A stretch of DNA of 64,000 nucleotides, from the NCBI RefSeq assembly GCF_003813985.1, contig NZ_CP033897.1, forward strand, positions 1,364,001 to 1,428,000, given 5' to 3'. A program made the translations under genes and the position numbers. This DNA comes from Corynebacterium gerontici. Lineage in GTDB: Bacteria; Actinomycetota; Actinomycetes; Mycobacteriales; Mycobacteriaceae. Within the stretch, counting starts at the first letter, position 1. Each line of letters starts with the position of its first letter. The notes beneath the pieces were generated by a model. That model was not told the DNA's origin and did not search any database. It worked only from the letters and a program-made list of their open reading frames with translations. Below, one piece after another: positions 46,056-53,873 of the stretch.

Positions 46056-47819
46056 TTATGCGCGAGTGAAGATCACAGCGGAGAACGGCCCAACTGACAG
46101 GTAAGCGTCCGGCCCTTCCATGTCGGAGGTCTCGTGATTGCCAAAGAGCGCGGAGTAGGTGTTGGCGTCGGAGTTGAACCGCACTCGCCAATGCCCTTCA
46201 GGAATGTGAACGTTGGCTGCGCACTCGTAGCGGGAGAAGTTCACTGCTACGAGCACAGCGTTGCCGTCGAGCGTTTCGCGGCTAAACACGAGCAATTTCG
46301 ATTCGTTGTCCTGATGATGCACGCGGGTCACCGGCCCCTGAAGGCCGGGTGTGGTGCCGTCGAGGTTGCGACGCAGGCCAATAAGGTCAGAAAACATTCT
46401 TGCAATGTCGCGGAAGGCCCACGCCTGGCCCCAATCCAGCGGCACGGTGTCACGGAACCACTCGTCTTCCAAGAATTCTTGTCCTTGGAAGAGCATGGGC
46501 ATACCCGGTGCGGTGAGCACCAACGCCGCACCCAAAGTTGCTCGCTTTTGGGCATCCCAGCCGTCGGGGTTGTCGCCGGCGACTTCGGTGGTCACTCGAG
46601 CCGAGCCATTGGCCACCTCATCGTGGGACTCTGTATAGATCACTCGATCAAAAGGATTGAGGTACTCGTGGGTCACGGCGTTGGCCACTGAGTCAACGTT
46701 GCGGGAAGCGTCATCGTTGGTGATGAGCGCTTCACGCACGGGGTGCACGAACTGAGAGTCCCACTGGGCGTGCATGTTGCCACCGTCTGGCTCAGTTGAG
46801 GACACGGCGGCGAGATTGTGCAGATCCTCCGCAATCGCGACGCGTCCGGGGAATTCTTCACGCACCACGCGCCCCACCTCGTGCATCATAGTCCAGCCCT
46901 CTGGGATGTCGTCGGAAAAGCCATCCTTTGAGCGCATATAGGGCGTCATGTCCAGGCGTAATCCGTCGGCATGATAGTCACGCAACCACATGCGCGCATT
47001 GTCCGAGATGAAGTCGCGAACTTCCTGGCGCCCATAGTCGGGGCGAGTGTCGCCCCAGGGGGTGGAGCTGCGCCAGTCTTGGTAGAAGTAGATGCCGCCC
47101 TTGTCGTTTTCCTGCCAGCCGTCGAACTGCCAAAGCGACAAATCAGATGGACCGAAGTGGTTGTACACCACGTCGATAATCACGGCGATGCCACGGGCAT
47201 GCGCTTCTTTGATGAAGTGCTTGAGCGCATCCGGTCCCCCGTAAGAAGACTCCACCGCGAAAATGTTCGCGGGGTTGTATCCCCACGAGTAGTCTCCAGC
47301 AAACTCCATCAATGGCATGAGTTCCACGCAGTTGATGTTGAGTCCTACCAGGTAGTCGAGCTTCTTGGTGAGGTCCTCCAAGTTGGCGGGAGCGTTATCG
47401 TCGCCGTTGTCAACAAAGGAGCCGATGTGGGTTTCATAAATCACGAGCTCGTGCTGGTTGGGGGTGGCAAATTCATCGCCAGACCAGTCAAAATCCGCGT
47501 GATTGTAAAGTACGCCGTTGCCTACGGAGTTCGTAACTTTTGTGGCGCGGGGATCGATGCGCATGAAGGTTTGTTCACCGTTGGTGATGGAGAATTGATA
47601 CTCCTGCCCGGTTGTTGCGTCCGCAACTTCACCGTAGAAGTTGCCGGATTCACCTTCTCTTTCCAAAGGATTGGCGTTTGCGTCCCAGTCATTGAAATCT
47701 CCCACCACCGAAACGGCGTCTGCGTTGGGCGCCCAGACACGGAAGGCGTAGCCCTTGCCGTTTTCCTTGTTGAGCGGGATGGCACCCATCCCTGCCACAG
47801 CTTCATTTGTGCTGCTCAA
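46056..47819 (-). CDS. GH13 alpha-glucanase, branching-enzyme-like
   Basis: 587-residue protein: N-terminal CBM48 beta-sandwich (about residues 20-115, FRVWAPNADAVSVVGDFNDW), GH13 barrel and C-terminal beta domain. Catalytic residues are Asp290 (DGLRLDMTPYM), Glu331 (VAIAEDLHNL) and Asp400 (YTESHDE). It resembles 1,4-alpha-glucan branching enzymes but is about 150 residues shorter than the housekeeping GlgB, lacking the extra N-terminal module. No signal peptide. Role in glycogen or trehalose metabolism is plausible but unproven; it could equally be a hydrolase. Isolated from other glycogen genes here. Confidence 0.88.
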   Translation of the reverse strand: MSSTNEAVAGMGAIPLNKENGKGYAFRVWAPNADAVSVVGDFNDWDANANPLEREGESGNFYGEVADATTGQEYQFSITNGEQTFMRIDPRATKVTNSVGNGVLYNHADFDWSGDEFATPNQHELVIYETHIGSFVDNGDDNAPANLEDLTKKLDYLVGLNINCVELMPLMEFAGDYSWGYNPANIFAVESSYGGPDALKHFIKEAHARGIAVIIDVVYNHFGPSDLSLWQFDGWQENDKGGIYFYQDWRSSTPWGDTRPDYGRQEVRDFISDNARMWLRDYHADGLRLDMTPYMRSKDGFSDDIPEGWTMMHEVGRVVREEFPGRVAIAEDLHNLAAVSSTEPDGGNMHAQWDSQFVHPVREALITNDDASRNVDSVANAVTHEYLNPFDRVIYTESHDEVANGSARVTTEVAGDNPDGWDAQKRATLGAALVLTAPGMPMLFQGQEFLEDEWFRDTVPLDWGQAWAFRDIARMFSDLIGLRRNLDGTTPGLQGPVTRVHHQDNESKLLVFSRETLDGNAVLVAVNFSRYECAANVHIPEGHWRVRFNSDANTYSALFGNHETSDMEGPDAYLSVGPFSAVIFTRA

Positions 47820-47934
47820 TAGTCATGCTCCGAATCATTAGGAAGTCTTATTCTCAGCCAATCCTAGACCCACACCCCACATATGTTGGTCGCGCAACCT
47901 GAGAATGGTGTGTGAGCTTGCTTTCGTCAAAGAA

Positions 47935-47945
47935 GCTTTTCGACG
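47935..47945 (+). repeat. Iterated 11-mer copy 11
   Basis: Exact GCTTTTCGACG in the 233-bp divergent gap between the GH13 gene and the first lipoprotein gene. I see no other feature there. Confidence 0.85.
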
Positions 47946-48052
47946 CCACGCGCCCGCAGCCTAGGGCGGGTACCCCCGCCGATTGCGCGAAATATGCACA
48001 ATTGCATATAGTTCCGGACGTTTGAGTAACCAACTGGAGGGAAGACCTTTCA

Positions 48053-48355
48053 ATGCGCCGTTTTACCCGTGCAGCACTCGTGATCGCAGCCGCCAGCTCC
48101 TTGGCGCTGACCGCCTGCGGTGACGACAAAGATGAAGACGAAGTGGTTGTTTCCACCACTAACAACGACGGTTCTACCGACACCACCGTGATCGAGACCG
48201 ATGACCGCGACGACCGTGACGACCGTGACGACCGTGTCGATCAAAACGATCGCGATGACTTGAATGATCGCGATAATCAAAACGATCGCGACGATCTGAA
48301 TGAACGCGATGATCAAAACGATCACGACGATCACGACGATCAGAAGGATCACTAG
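48053..48355 (+). CDS. Small lipoprotein with Asp-rich 12-residue repeats
   Basis: 100-residue predicted lipoprotein. Signal peptide to about residue 21, lipobox LTAC with Cys22, then a segment almost identical to the next gene's (GDDKDEDEVVV and DGSTDTTV). From residue 50 the protein is low complexity: D-D-R triplets, then three 12-residue repeats of the type D-Q-N-D-R-D-D-L-N-D-R-D, and a His-rich end. No known domain. It is clearly a partial duplicate of the following YdhK-like lipoprotein whose C-terminal domain has been replaced. Metal or cell-wall binding is possible but speculative. Terminator follows. Confidence 0.75.
   Translation: MRRFTRAALVIAAASSLALTACGDDKDEDEVVVSTTNNDGSTDTTVIETDDRDDRDDRDDRVDQNDRDDLNDRDNQNDRDDLNERDDQNDHDDHDDQKDH
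48239..48346 (+). repeat. Three tandem 36-bp repeats in lipoprotein gene
   Basis: Units at 48239-48274, 48275-48310 and 48311-48346, each containing ATCAAAACGATC. The third is more diverged. Preceded by 9-bp GACGACCGT repeats from about 48200. Confidence 0.9.
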
Positions 48356-48363
48356 TTTCATAT

Positions 48364-48392
48364 CCCGGCCCATGTTCTGGGTCGGGTTTTTT
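48364..48392 (+). terminator. Terminator after Asp-repeat lipoprotein
   Basis: CCCGGCCCA-TGTTC-TGGGTCGGG hairpin followed by TTTTTT (48387-48392), 8 bp after the stop codon. Confidence 0.9.
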
Positions 48393-48496
48393 CATGCAGC
48401 GCCAATACCGCCAGGTGCTGCTCCCTTTGAGTTACTTACTATAAATTCCTTATACTTCTACGAGCTTTATTCACCAATTTGAAAGGGATTTAGGAT

Positions 48497-49108
48497 ATGC
48501 GCCGTTTTAGCCGCACCGCTATCGCTATCGCCGCAGTCGCTTCACTCGCACTGACTGCTTGTGGCGACGACAAGGACGAGGACGAAGTCGTAGTTACCAC
48601 CACCGCCAACGATGGTTCCACCGACACCACCGTGGTTGAGACCGAAGATCACGACGCTCATCATGATCACGCAGCGATGCAGCACAACACCGACGGTGGT
48701 GAAGCTCCCGCCGGAATGAATGACGCAGTGAATCCAAAGTTCAACGTGGGCGACAAAGTGCGCATCGACGCTGAGCACATGCCAGGCATGGAAGACGCCA
48801 TCGGCACCATTAAGGGCGCTTACGCCACCACCGCTTATGAGGTCAATTACGAGCCCACCGATGGATCCCCTCGAGTTGAGGATCACAAGTGGGTCGTGCA
48901 CGAAGAACTCGACAATCCTGGCGACGCCCCGCTTCGCGACGACACCCCCATCGTCATTAACGCCGATCACATGAAGGGCATGAAGGGCGCAAAGGGCACC
49001 GTCGAAGACGCCGAAACCACCAACGTATACATGATCGATTTCGACGCCAACGGTCAGCACTACACCAACCACAAGTGGGTCACCGAGGACGAGCTCGAGA
49101 ACCTCTAA
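48497..49108 (+). CDS. YdhK-like (DUF1541) lipoprotein
   Basis: 203-residue predicted lipoprotein. Signal peptide with lipobox LTAC (Cys22), acidic linker with a His-rich patch (D-H-D-A-H-H-D-H), then two copies of the DUF1541/YdhK domain (about residues 75-135 and 142-200), each with V-G-D-K-V-R-I-D-A-E-H-M-like opening and a D-H-K-W-V / N-H-K-W-V end. YdhK-type proteins are found near copper or other metal genes in some bacteria; function unknown. The N-terminal 50 residues are about three-quarters identical to the preceding lipoprotein. Convergent with the next gene, 4 bp apart. Confidence 0.85.
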   Translation: MRRFSRTAIAIAAVASLALTACGDDKDEDEVVVTTTANDGSTDTTVVETEDHDAHHDHAAMQHNTDGGEAPAGMNDAVNPKFNVGDKVRIDAEHMPGMEDAIGTIKGAYATTAYEVNYEPTDGSPRVEDHKWVVHEELDNPGDAPLRDDTPIVINADHMKGMKGAKGTVEDAETTNVYMIDFDANGQHYTNHKWVTEDELENL

Positions 49109-49112
49109 GGCC

Positions 49113-49466
49113 TTATTTTCCCAACTTGGCGGCAGCCATCATGAGCGGAAGTTGCAAAGGAAGACGCAACACGCTGATGATCTGCCGCTTTTTGCCATCT
49201 CCCTGAAGTGCCTGACGCGCCATTTCAAAGTTCGCCGGCCAGACGGCCAACAACAGCGCCACTGCACTTCGCCCACCCAATTTGCGGGTCTCAGGGTTGG
49301 CAATGAGGGCCGCCACCACGCCTTCCGCAACCCCACTGGCGTAAGTCCAGGTTCTGCGGTCACCCGGCATGAAGGGCGGAATGATGGCGTCGAAAGGCTC
49401 AGGCTTAAGAAAGTGAAGGGCAGACATTGCCGCGAAAGCGGAGGATTGAAGAACATGGGATTTCAT
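49113..49466 (-). CDS. Small DoxX-like membrane protein
   Basis: 117-residue membrane protein with three to four hydrophobic stretches. F-D-A-I-I-P-P-F-M-P-G-D-R-R-T-W-T-Y-A-S-G is a pattern shared by small DoxX/MauE-like proteins, where a proline-rich loop precedes a helix with a conserved glutamate (GVAEGVVAALI). Function unknown. ATG 49466 is used; the frame extends to 49499. A near-copy of the iterated 11-mer with one mismatch lies at 49388-49398. Confidence 0.65.
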   Translation of the reverse strand: MKSHVLQSSAFAAMSALHFLKPEPFDAIIPPFMPGDRRTWTYASGVAEGVVAALIANPETRKLGGRSAVALLLAVWPANFEMARQALQGDGKKRQIISVLRLPLQLPLMMAAAKLGK

Positions 49467-49529
49467 GAATATCGATTCTACACTTGCAGAAAAAGGCATC
49501 TGAGCAGTGGTTTTGTCAAGGATAACGAG

Positions 49530-49558
49530 TTTCTTGTAGCAACTTCAGGGCTTACAAT
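49530..49558 (+). promoter_or_regulatory. Candidate promoter of SGNH hydrolase gene
   Basis: TTTCTT (49530-49535), 17-nt spacer, TACAAT (49553-49558). Transcription would start near 49565, so the C tract at 49573-49583 would lie in the 5' untranslated leader. Confidence 0.5.
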
Positions 49559-49572
49559 AGGTTTGCTTTTGT

Positions 49573-49583
49573 CCCCCCCCCCC
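49573..49583 (+). repeat. C11 homopolymer in 5' leader
   Basis: Eleven consecutive C residues, 20 bp upstream of the SGNH hydrolase ATG and about 15 bp after its -10 box. This is the longest mononucleotide run I noticed in the window. Confidence 0.9.
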
Positions 49584-49603
49584 GAAGCCCTTAGGACCTC
49601 AAC

Positions 49604-50443
49604 ATGAAGCACTCCCTCCGTGCGGGTGTCGCCATTGCCGGCACCCTTGCATGCGCATTCGTCCAACTGGCTCCCGCCGCCAACGCCGCCATCGCACCGG
49701 GCGCAAAGTATGTAGCGCTTGGTGATTCCTTCGCAGCAGTTGGCAGCCTCACTGAAATTCAAGTGCCCCCGAGCGTGATGTGCGGGCAAGCAAAGAACAA
49801 CTACGCACACGTCGTGGCAGAAAAGTTGGGTCCGGAACTCAACGATGTCACCTGCGGATGGGCCACCACCGAAGATAATTGGGGCCCGCAACAACATCCA
49901 CTACCCGCCACCGCACTACAAGCACAGCAGGTGGCAGTAACAGCAGACACTGATCTGGTCACGCTCACATTCGGTGGAAACGACAACTTTGCCGACAAGT
50001 ACCTCGCGGCCTGCATGGGCACTTTCGTGGCAGGCGCAGGCCCCACCTGTAAGGACTTAGTTGCCACCCCCGTCGAGCAGGCGGTGAGCACCATCGGAGG
50101 CAAAGTTGAAGCCGTGATCCGCGACGTGCAAGCTCGCGCACCCCACGCCAAAGTGATGGTCGCCGGCTACTACGAGCTCACCAACGCCAATGTGCAATGC
50201 TTCCCCAACGTCCCCACCCGCGCTGCCGACCGCGAGTTCATCGCGGATTTCATCGGCTCGCTGAACAAGCAGCTTGCAGCAGCCGCCGCAGCTACCGGCG
50301 CAACTTTTGTGGCTGCACTTACCGACGGTGACATGTGCACCGAATCCACCTCGCTGCTGGGTGTTACGGAGAACGCGGTTGGCTTCCACCCAACGGGCGT
50401 TGGCCAGGCACGTATGGCTGACGCGATTATCGCGGCAATGTAG
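49604..50443 (+). CDS. Secreted SGNH/GDSL hydrolase
   Basis: 279-residue secreted esterase-like protein. Signal peptide residues 1-28 (ending A-A-N-A-A). Catalytic blocks: YVALGDSFAA (Ser nucleophile), TFGGNDNF (oxyanion Asn), and GFHPTGVGQARMADAI with the catalytic His; an Asp/His pair closes the triad. Cysteines (about six) suggest disulfides, as in streptomycete SGNH lipases. Substrate unknown; cell-wall lipids or host lipids are possible. AGGA at about 49593 is the only ribosome-site candidate. The C11 tract upstream and terminator downstream are listed separately. Confidence 0.9.
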   Translation: MKHSLRAGVAIAGTLACAFVQLAPAANAAIAPGAKYVALGDSFAAVGSLTEIQVPPSVMCGQAKNNYAHVVAEKLGPELNDVTCGWATTEDNWGPQQHPLPATALQAQQVAVTADTDLVTLTFGGNDNFADKYLAACMGTFVAGAGPTCKDLVATPVEQAVSTIGGKVEAVIRDVQARAPHAKVMVAGYYELTNANVQCFPNVPTRAADREFIADFIGSLNKQLAAAAAATGATFVAALTDGDMCTESTSLLGVTENAVGFHPTGVGQARMADAIIAAM

Positions 50444-50457
50444 GAATTGCAGCCAAG

Positions 50458-50484
50458 GCGGGACGCTCAGGTGTCCCGCTTTTT
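50458..50484 (+). terminator. Terminator of SGNH hydrolase gene
   Basis: GCGGGAC-GCTCAGGT-GTCCCGC followed by TTTTTG, 14 bp after the stop. The rest of the gap to 50719 has no gene; it is AT-richer near 50670-50700 and probably holds the next promoter. Confidence 0.9.
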
Positions 50485-50719
50485 GCGTTGGGTGAGGTCG
50501 CGGCTCGGAGACGTGAGCTGAGGCTGCCGGGGATGAAAGATCGATTGCTTTGGAGATCATGGGGCAAACGGGGAGGCAAGTACAACGTTTTCGCAATGAA
50601 AAGCGAGAAGCATTGCATAGGAAAAGTGCCTGCTAGCTTTTCGTTGTAACATTCCAGACGGTCGAGATATAAACCATATACGCCCAAAACGTTTTTGTTT
50701 TTCCAACAAGAAGGAATGT

Positions 50720-52815
50720 ATGAAGCATCGTCTGAGTGCGGCCCTATGCGCCGGCACCCTCGCCGCAGCCTTGCTCCCAGCAACTGCTCACGCGGCCCCC
50801 AACGACCCAACCGTTGAGGCCACCCCAACCTCAGAATCACAGCTTGCACCAACGAGCACCACTGAATCGGAGCCAGAACAGTCCGAGGATTCTGGCAACA
50901 CGGATGCAGTGGAATCCGCTACTGCAGATCCAACGGCTACGGCCAAGCCAGCCGCAGAAGCCCAGGATGCCGAGCCTGACGAGCCCACTACATCAGCGAC
51001 ACCCTCGAGCAGCGAAGATGATGCCCCACAGGAGTCCGCTGTCTCGAGCGCGGCTCCCGCGATCGACTACCCATCCTTCTACTATGTCGACGCCAAGACG
51101 GGCAAAGCTCTGCCAGGCGGCACCGCGAGCGTGACGGTCACCGATACTTCTACGGGCGCGAGCGAGGAAATGAACCAGCTCGTAATCGAAGATCATGGCG
51201 CCCAGCTCGCTCGGGAGCTCATTTTCAACTACCCCGATGGGAAATCAAACGGTGAGCCCGTCGATGTCTTCGATATCAAGGTGGTGAATGCACCTGCTGG
51301 CTATAAGGCGCCGGAGAACTCCAGCGGTTCCATCAAGGCCACCGACAACGGCTGGGATGCCACCGGCGCAATCAAGGAGATCGCACCCAACCAATTCGTG
51401 ATCGAGATGGAGCAAGACTCACCAGCCGACCGCGTTGCCGGAACCGAGGATAAGCCCCCACAAGCGACCGATGGGTCTCTCCCCTTTTTGTCAATGTGGA
51501 TCGAGCCACCGGTGAAGTCATCGGCGGTTCCTTCTGGGGCGGCGAGAGCTGTGTTGCCCCAGAAGGAAGCGGAGAAGTCGTCTGCGAGAGTCTAGATTAC
51601 TACGATTTGCCCATGCGGACTGACGGCCTGTGGTTACATCAAAACCTTGAATTGGTAAACCCAACGACCAAAGACAAGATGAAAATTGAGCTGCGCAATA
51701 GGCAGGCCGCCCCCAACTGTGAGCTCATCACCGAACCAGTGTGGTACAAGTACGACGGCGATACCGGCACCACCTCCGTATACGGCGCAGGCGTTTACGA
51801 GATGGGTACTCGACCGATTGGCGACGCCGAAAACCCCGTCTACGCGATCCCCACCGATTGCAAGCCAGTGCCGATCTGCGATGCCGATGATGGACTCGTA
51901 ACCCAGCATGACCCCAATTACCGTTACAGCAGCCGCGAAGAAGACATGATCGTACCCATCTTCAAAGTTGGTCGCGACAATTCGCGCGTGCTGTCCGGTT
52001 CTTATTGGTACTTCGAGCAATACCTCCAGGATGCCGATGGCAACTGGAAGCTCACCAACCCCGGCGGCGACATCATTGAAATGACTGGCGACGGCAGGTT
52101 CTACACCCGCGACATCCTTTTGACCCCCGATGTGGAACATGAGATTATCCAGTTCCACGAGGTTCAGGCGCCCACCGGCTACGCCGTGGATAGCACCAAT
52201 TACGTGTTCGAACGCGACGGTTTGGGTGCTGAATGGAATATTTACGAAGGCGGCAAGGTCAATTTCGACGAGGACTCCCGGAGTCTTTCGATTGACACCG
52301 CAAATGTTGTCACTGATCCCGCAAAGCAGCACGTGGTTCGTATGAGCGACCGCAACATCGCGATCCTGGATCAAACTACCGACGGCAAGGAATGCCAGCC
52401 CACCGAGCCTTCCGACCCTACAGACACGGAAACCACCGACTCCACGGATCCGGAGACTTCCGAGGAAACCACCGACCCCACGGATCCGGAAACTTCCGAG
52501 GAAACCACAGTTCCCGCCAAGCCTTCGGTGAGCGTGAGCGCTTCCGTCGAGGTGAGCGCTTCTGAGGCGCCAAGCTCCTCAAGCGATGCTTCTGAGACTC
52601 AATCCTCTGATGCGCCAGAATCGTCGGAGTCCTCGACCTCCAACGCGGTTGCTGGCAGCAATGGCGGTTATGGCGGATCAAGCTCGAGCAGCTCCAGCTC
52701 AAGCAGCCGTAGCCTCGCTAATACCGGCGCATCCGTACTCGGTTTGTTCATCGCCGGTTCGGCCCTGATCGCTCTCGGCTTCGCCCTCGTAACAGCGCGA
52801 CGCAAGAAGCAGTAG
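50720..52815 (+). pseudogene. LAxTG cell-wall-anchored SpaA-domain surface protein, frameshifted
   Basis: One surface protein split over two frames: 50720-51487 continues in the -1 frame from 51490 to 52815. Together about 700 residues: signal peptide (1-26), a Ser/Thr/Glu/Pro stalk (to about 115), SpaA-like beta domains opening YYVDAKTGKALPGG, FVNVDRATGEVIGG and IFKVGRDNSRVLSG, an Asp/Pro/Thr/Ser-rich wall-spanning stretch, and sorting signal LANTGASVLGLFIAG with a basic tail. One lost T in TTTTT (51485-51489) explains the break. A good AAGGA ribosome site precedes ATG 50720. It could be a true pseudogene, phase-variable gene or sequencing error. No sortase gene is in the window. Confidence 0.85.
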
Positions 52816-52839
52816 CGCCTCGAAGTTTTCGAGCACAAT

Positions 52840-52880
52840 GGCCCAGTGACGTGCAGCATTGCACGCCTGCTGGGCCTTTT
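52840..52880 (+). terminator. Terminator of surface-protein gene
   Basis: GGCCCAG (52840-52846) pairs with CTGGGCC (52870-52876), enclosing a second hairpin GTGCA-GCAT-TGCAC (52851-52864). The T tract TTTTGCTTTT runs directly into the 11-mer at 52881. Confidence 0.8.
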
Positions 52881-52891
52881 GCTTTTCGACG
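52881..52891 (+). repeat. Iterated 11-mer copy 12
   Basis: Exact GCTTTTCGACG; its T run is the second half of the preceding terminator's T tract. Confidence 0.85.
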
Positions 52892-52924
52892 CCACCGCGG
52901 CCAGCCCATTGCCAATAAGCAAGG

Positions 52925-52944
52925 TAAGTGACGTGCTTCACTTA
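52925..52944. promoter_or_regulatory. Perfect inverted repeat, operator candidate
   Basis: TAAGTGACGTGCTTCACTTA: 7-bp arms around 6 bp, about 80-100 bp upstream of the DoxX gene start and in front of an AT-rich stretch (52950-52995) that could hold its promoter. The size suits a dimeric regulator. Confidence 0.45.
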
Positions 52945-53022
52945 AAGAAATGTACAGCGTATTCAACACAATTCCACATATAAATATGCACTTACACTTA
53001 GCAACCGGTAGCGTGAGTGGAC

Positions 53023-53697
53023 ATGACAACTTTACGCGATATCGCTCTTTTGATTTCCCGCCTTCTGCTGGGCGTCGTGCTCATCGCCCACGGGTGGCAG
53101 AAGTTCAACACCTGGGGAATTGCAGGCACCACCGAAGCTTTCCGCGGGATGGGCGTGCCGAGCCCTGAGATTGCCGCTACCTTTTCCACCTACTTTGAAC
53201 TCGTCGCCGGCGCTCTGTTAATTCTGGGCTTCCTGGTTCGTTTCGTCGGCCCGGTTCTCTTGGTGCAAATGATCGGCGCCTACTGGTTCGCCCACCGCGG
53301 CAACGGCGTCTTCATCGACGAGGCTGGCTGGGAGCTTGTGGGCGTTATCGCTGCAGCAGGTCTGGCCATCTCCGCTGCTGGCGCTGGCCGCATCAGCATC
53401 GACCAGCTCATCGCAGGCCCCATGCGTAAGCGTCGCCAGAATAAGCGCATCGAAGAGGCCAACGAGAAGGGCATTGCAGTCCAGCACGCAGACGGTTCCG
53501 TCACCCTGCCTGCTGACAGCGCCGCTGCTCAGCAGGTGACCACGCAGCACACCGCTCAGCCCACTGAGCACGTGCAGCACACTGAACCTGTGCAGCCCAC
53601 TCAGCCGGTGCACCGCACCACCGCACCGCAGCCTGAAGGCCACACCGTGATTGCCGAACAGACTCCGACCAGCAACCTCAACAACGATCTGCGCTAG
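53023..53697 (+). CDS. DoxX family membrane protein with His/Gln/Thr-rich tail
   Basis: 224-residue protein. The first 135 residues form the four-helix DoxX domain (LLGVVLIAHGWQKFNTWGI, FELVAGALLILGFLVR), a quinone-reductase-like membrane family linked to redox stress in Mycobacterium. Then comes a basic patch (M-R-K-R-R-Q-N-K-R) and an 85-residue extracellular or cytoplasmic tail rich in His, Gln, Pro and Thr with repeats of H-T-x-P/V-Q-P. That tail is unusual for DoxX. ATG 53023 used; GTG 53017 is possible. Preceded by a perfect palindrome and followed by a strong terminator. Confidence 0.88.
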   Translation: MTTLRDIALLISRLLLGVVLIAHGWQKFNTWGIAGTTEAFRGMGVPSPEIAATFSTYFELVAGALLILGFLVRFVGPVLLVQMIGAYWFAHRGNGVFIDEAGWELVGVIAAAGLAISAAGAGRISIDQLIAGPMRKRRQNKRIEEANEKGIAVQHADGSVTLPADSAAAQQVTTQHTAQPTEHVQHTEPVQPTQPVHRTTAPQPEGHTVIAEQTPTSNLNNDLR

Positions 53698-53716
53698 TTC
53701 TTCACAAGCAGTTCAA

Positions 53717-53750
53717 CCCGCCCAGGCGCATCCGCCGAGGGCGGGTTTTT
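53717..53750 (+). terminator. Terminator of DoxX gene
   Basis: CCCGCCC (53717-53723) pairs with GGGCGGG (53739-53745), followed by TTTTT; 20 bp after the stop. Confidence 0.9.
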
Positions 53751-53783
53751 GCGTTGCTGACGTTACCAATGATGCTGATGGGG

Positions 53784-53794
53784 CGTCGAAAAGC
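53784..53794 (-). repeat. Iterated 11-mer copy 13
   Basis: Exact GCTTTTCGACG on the minus strand, intergenic between the DoxX terminator and the CAP gene. Confidence 0.85.
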
Positions 53795-53873
53795 AAGATC
53801 TGCGTCGTGTCGAGCAATGCCCCGCAAAAGAGGTTAAGATTGTGAGGCACTTGTGCCAGGAGAAGTTTGGAGT

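Noticed and set aside
48200..48346. Regular repeats resembling a small CRISPR array
   Set aside because: They are in-frame, without spacers, within a lipoprotein gene, and no cas genes are present.
51480..51495. Programmed -1 ribosomal frameshift in the surface-protein gene
   Set aside because: The site CCC-TTT-TTG is not a canonical X-XXY-YYZ heptamer in the right register, and no downstream stimulatory hairpin is obvious; a lost T is simpler.
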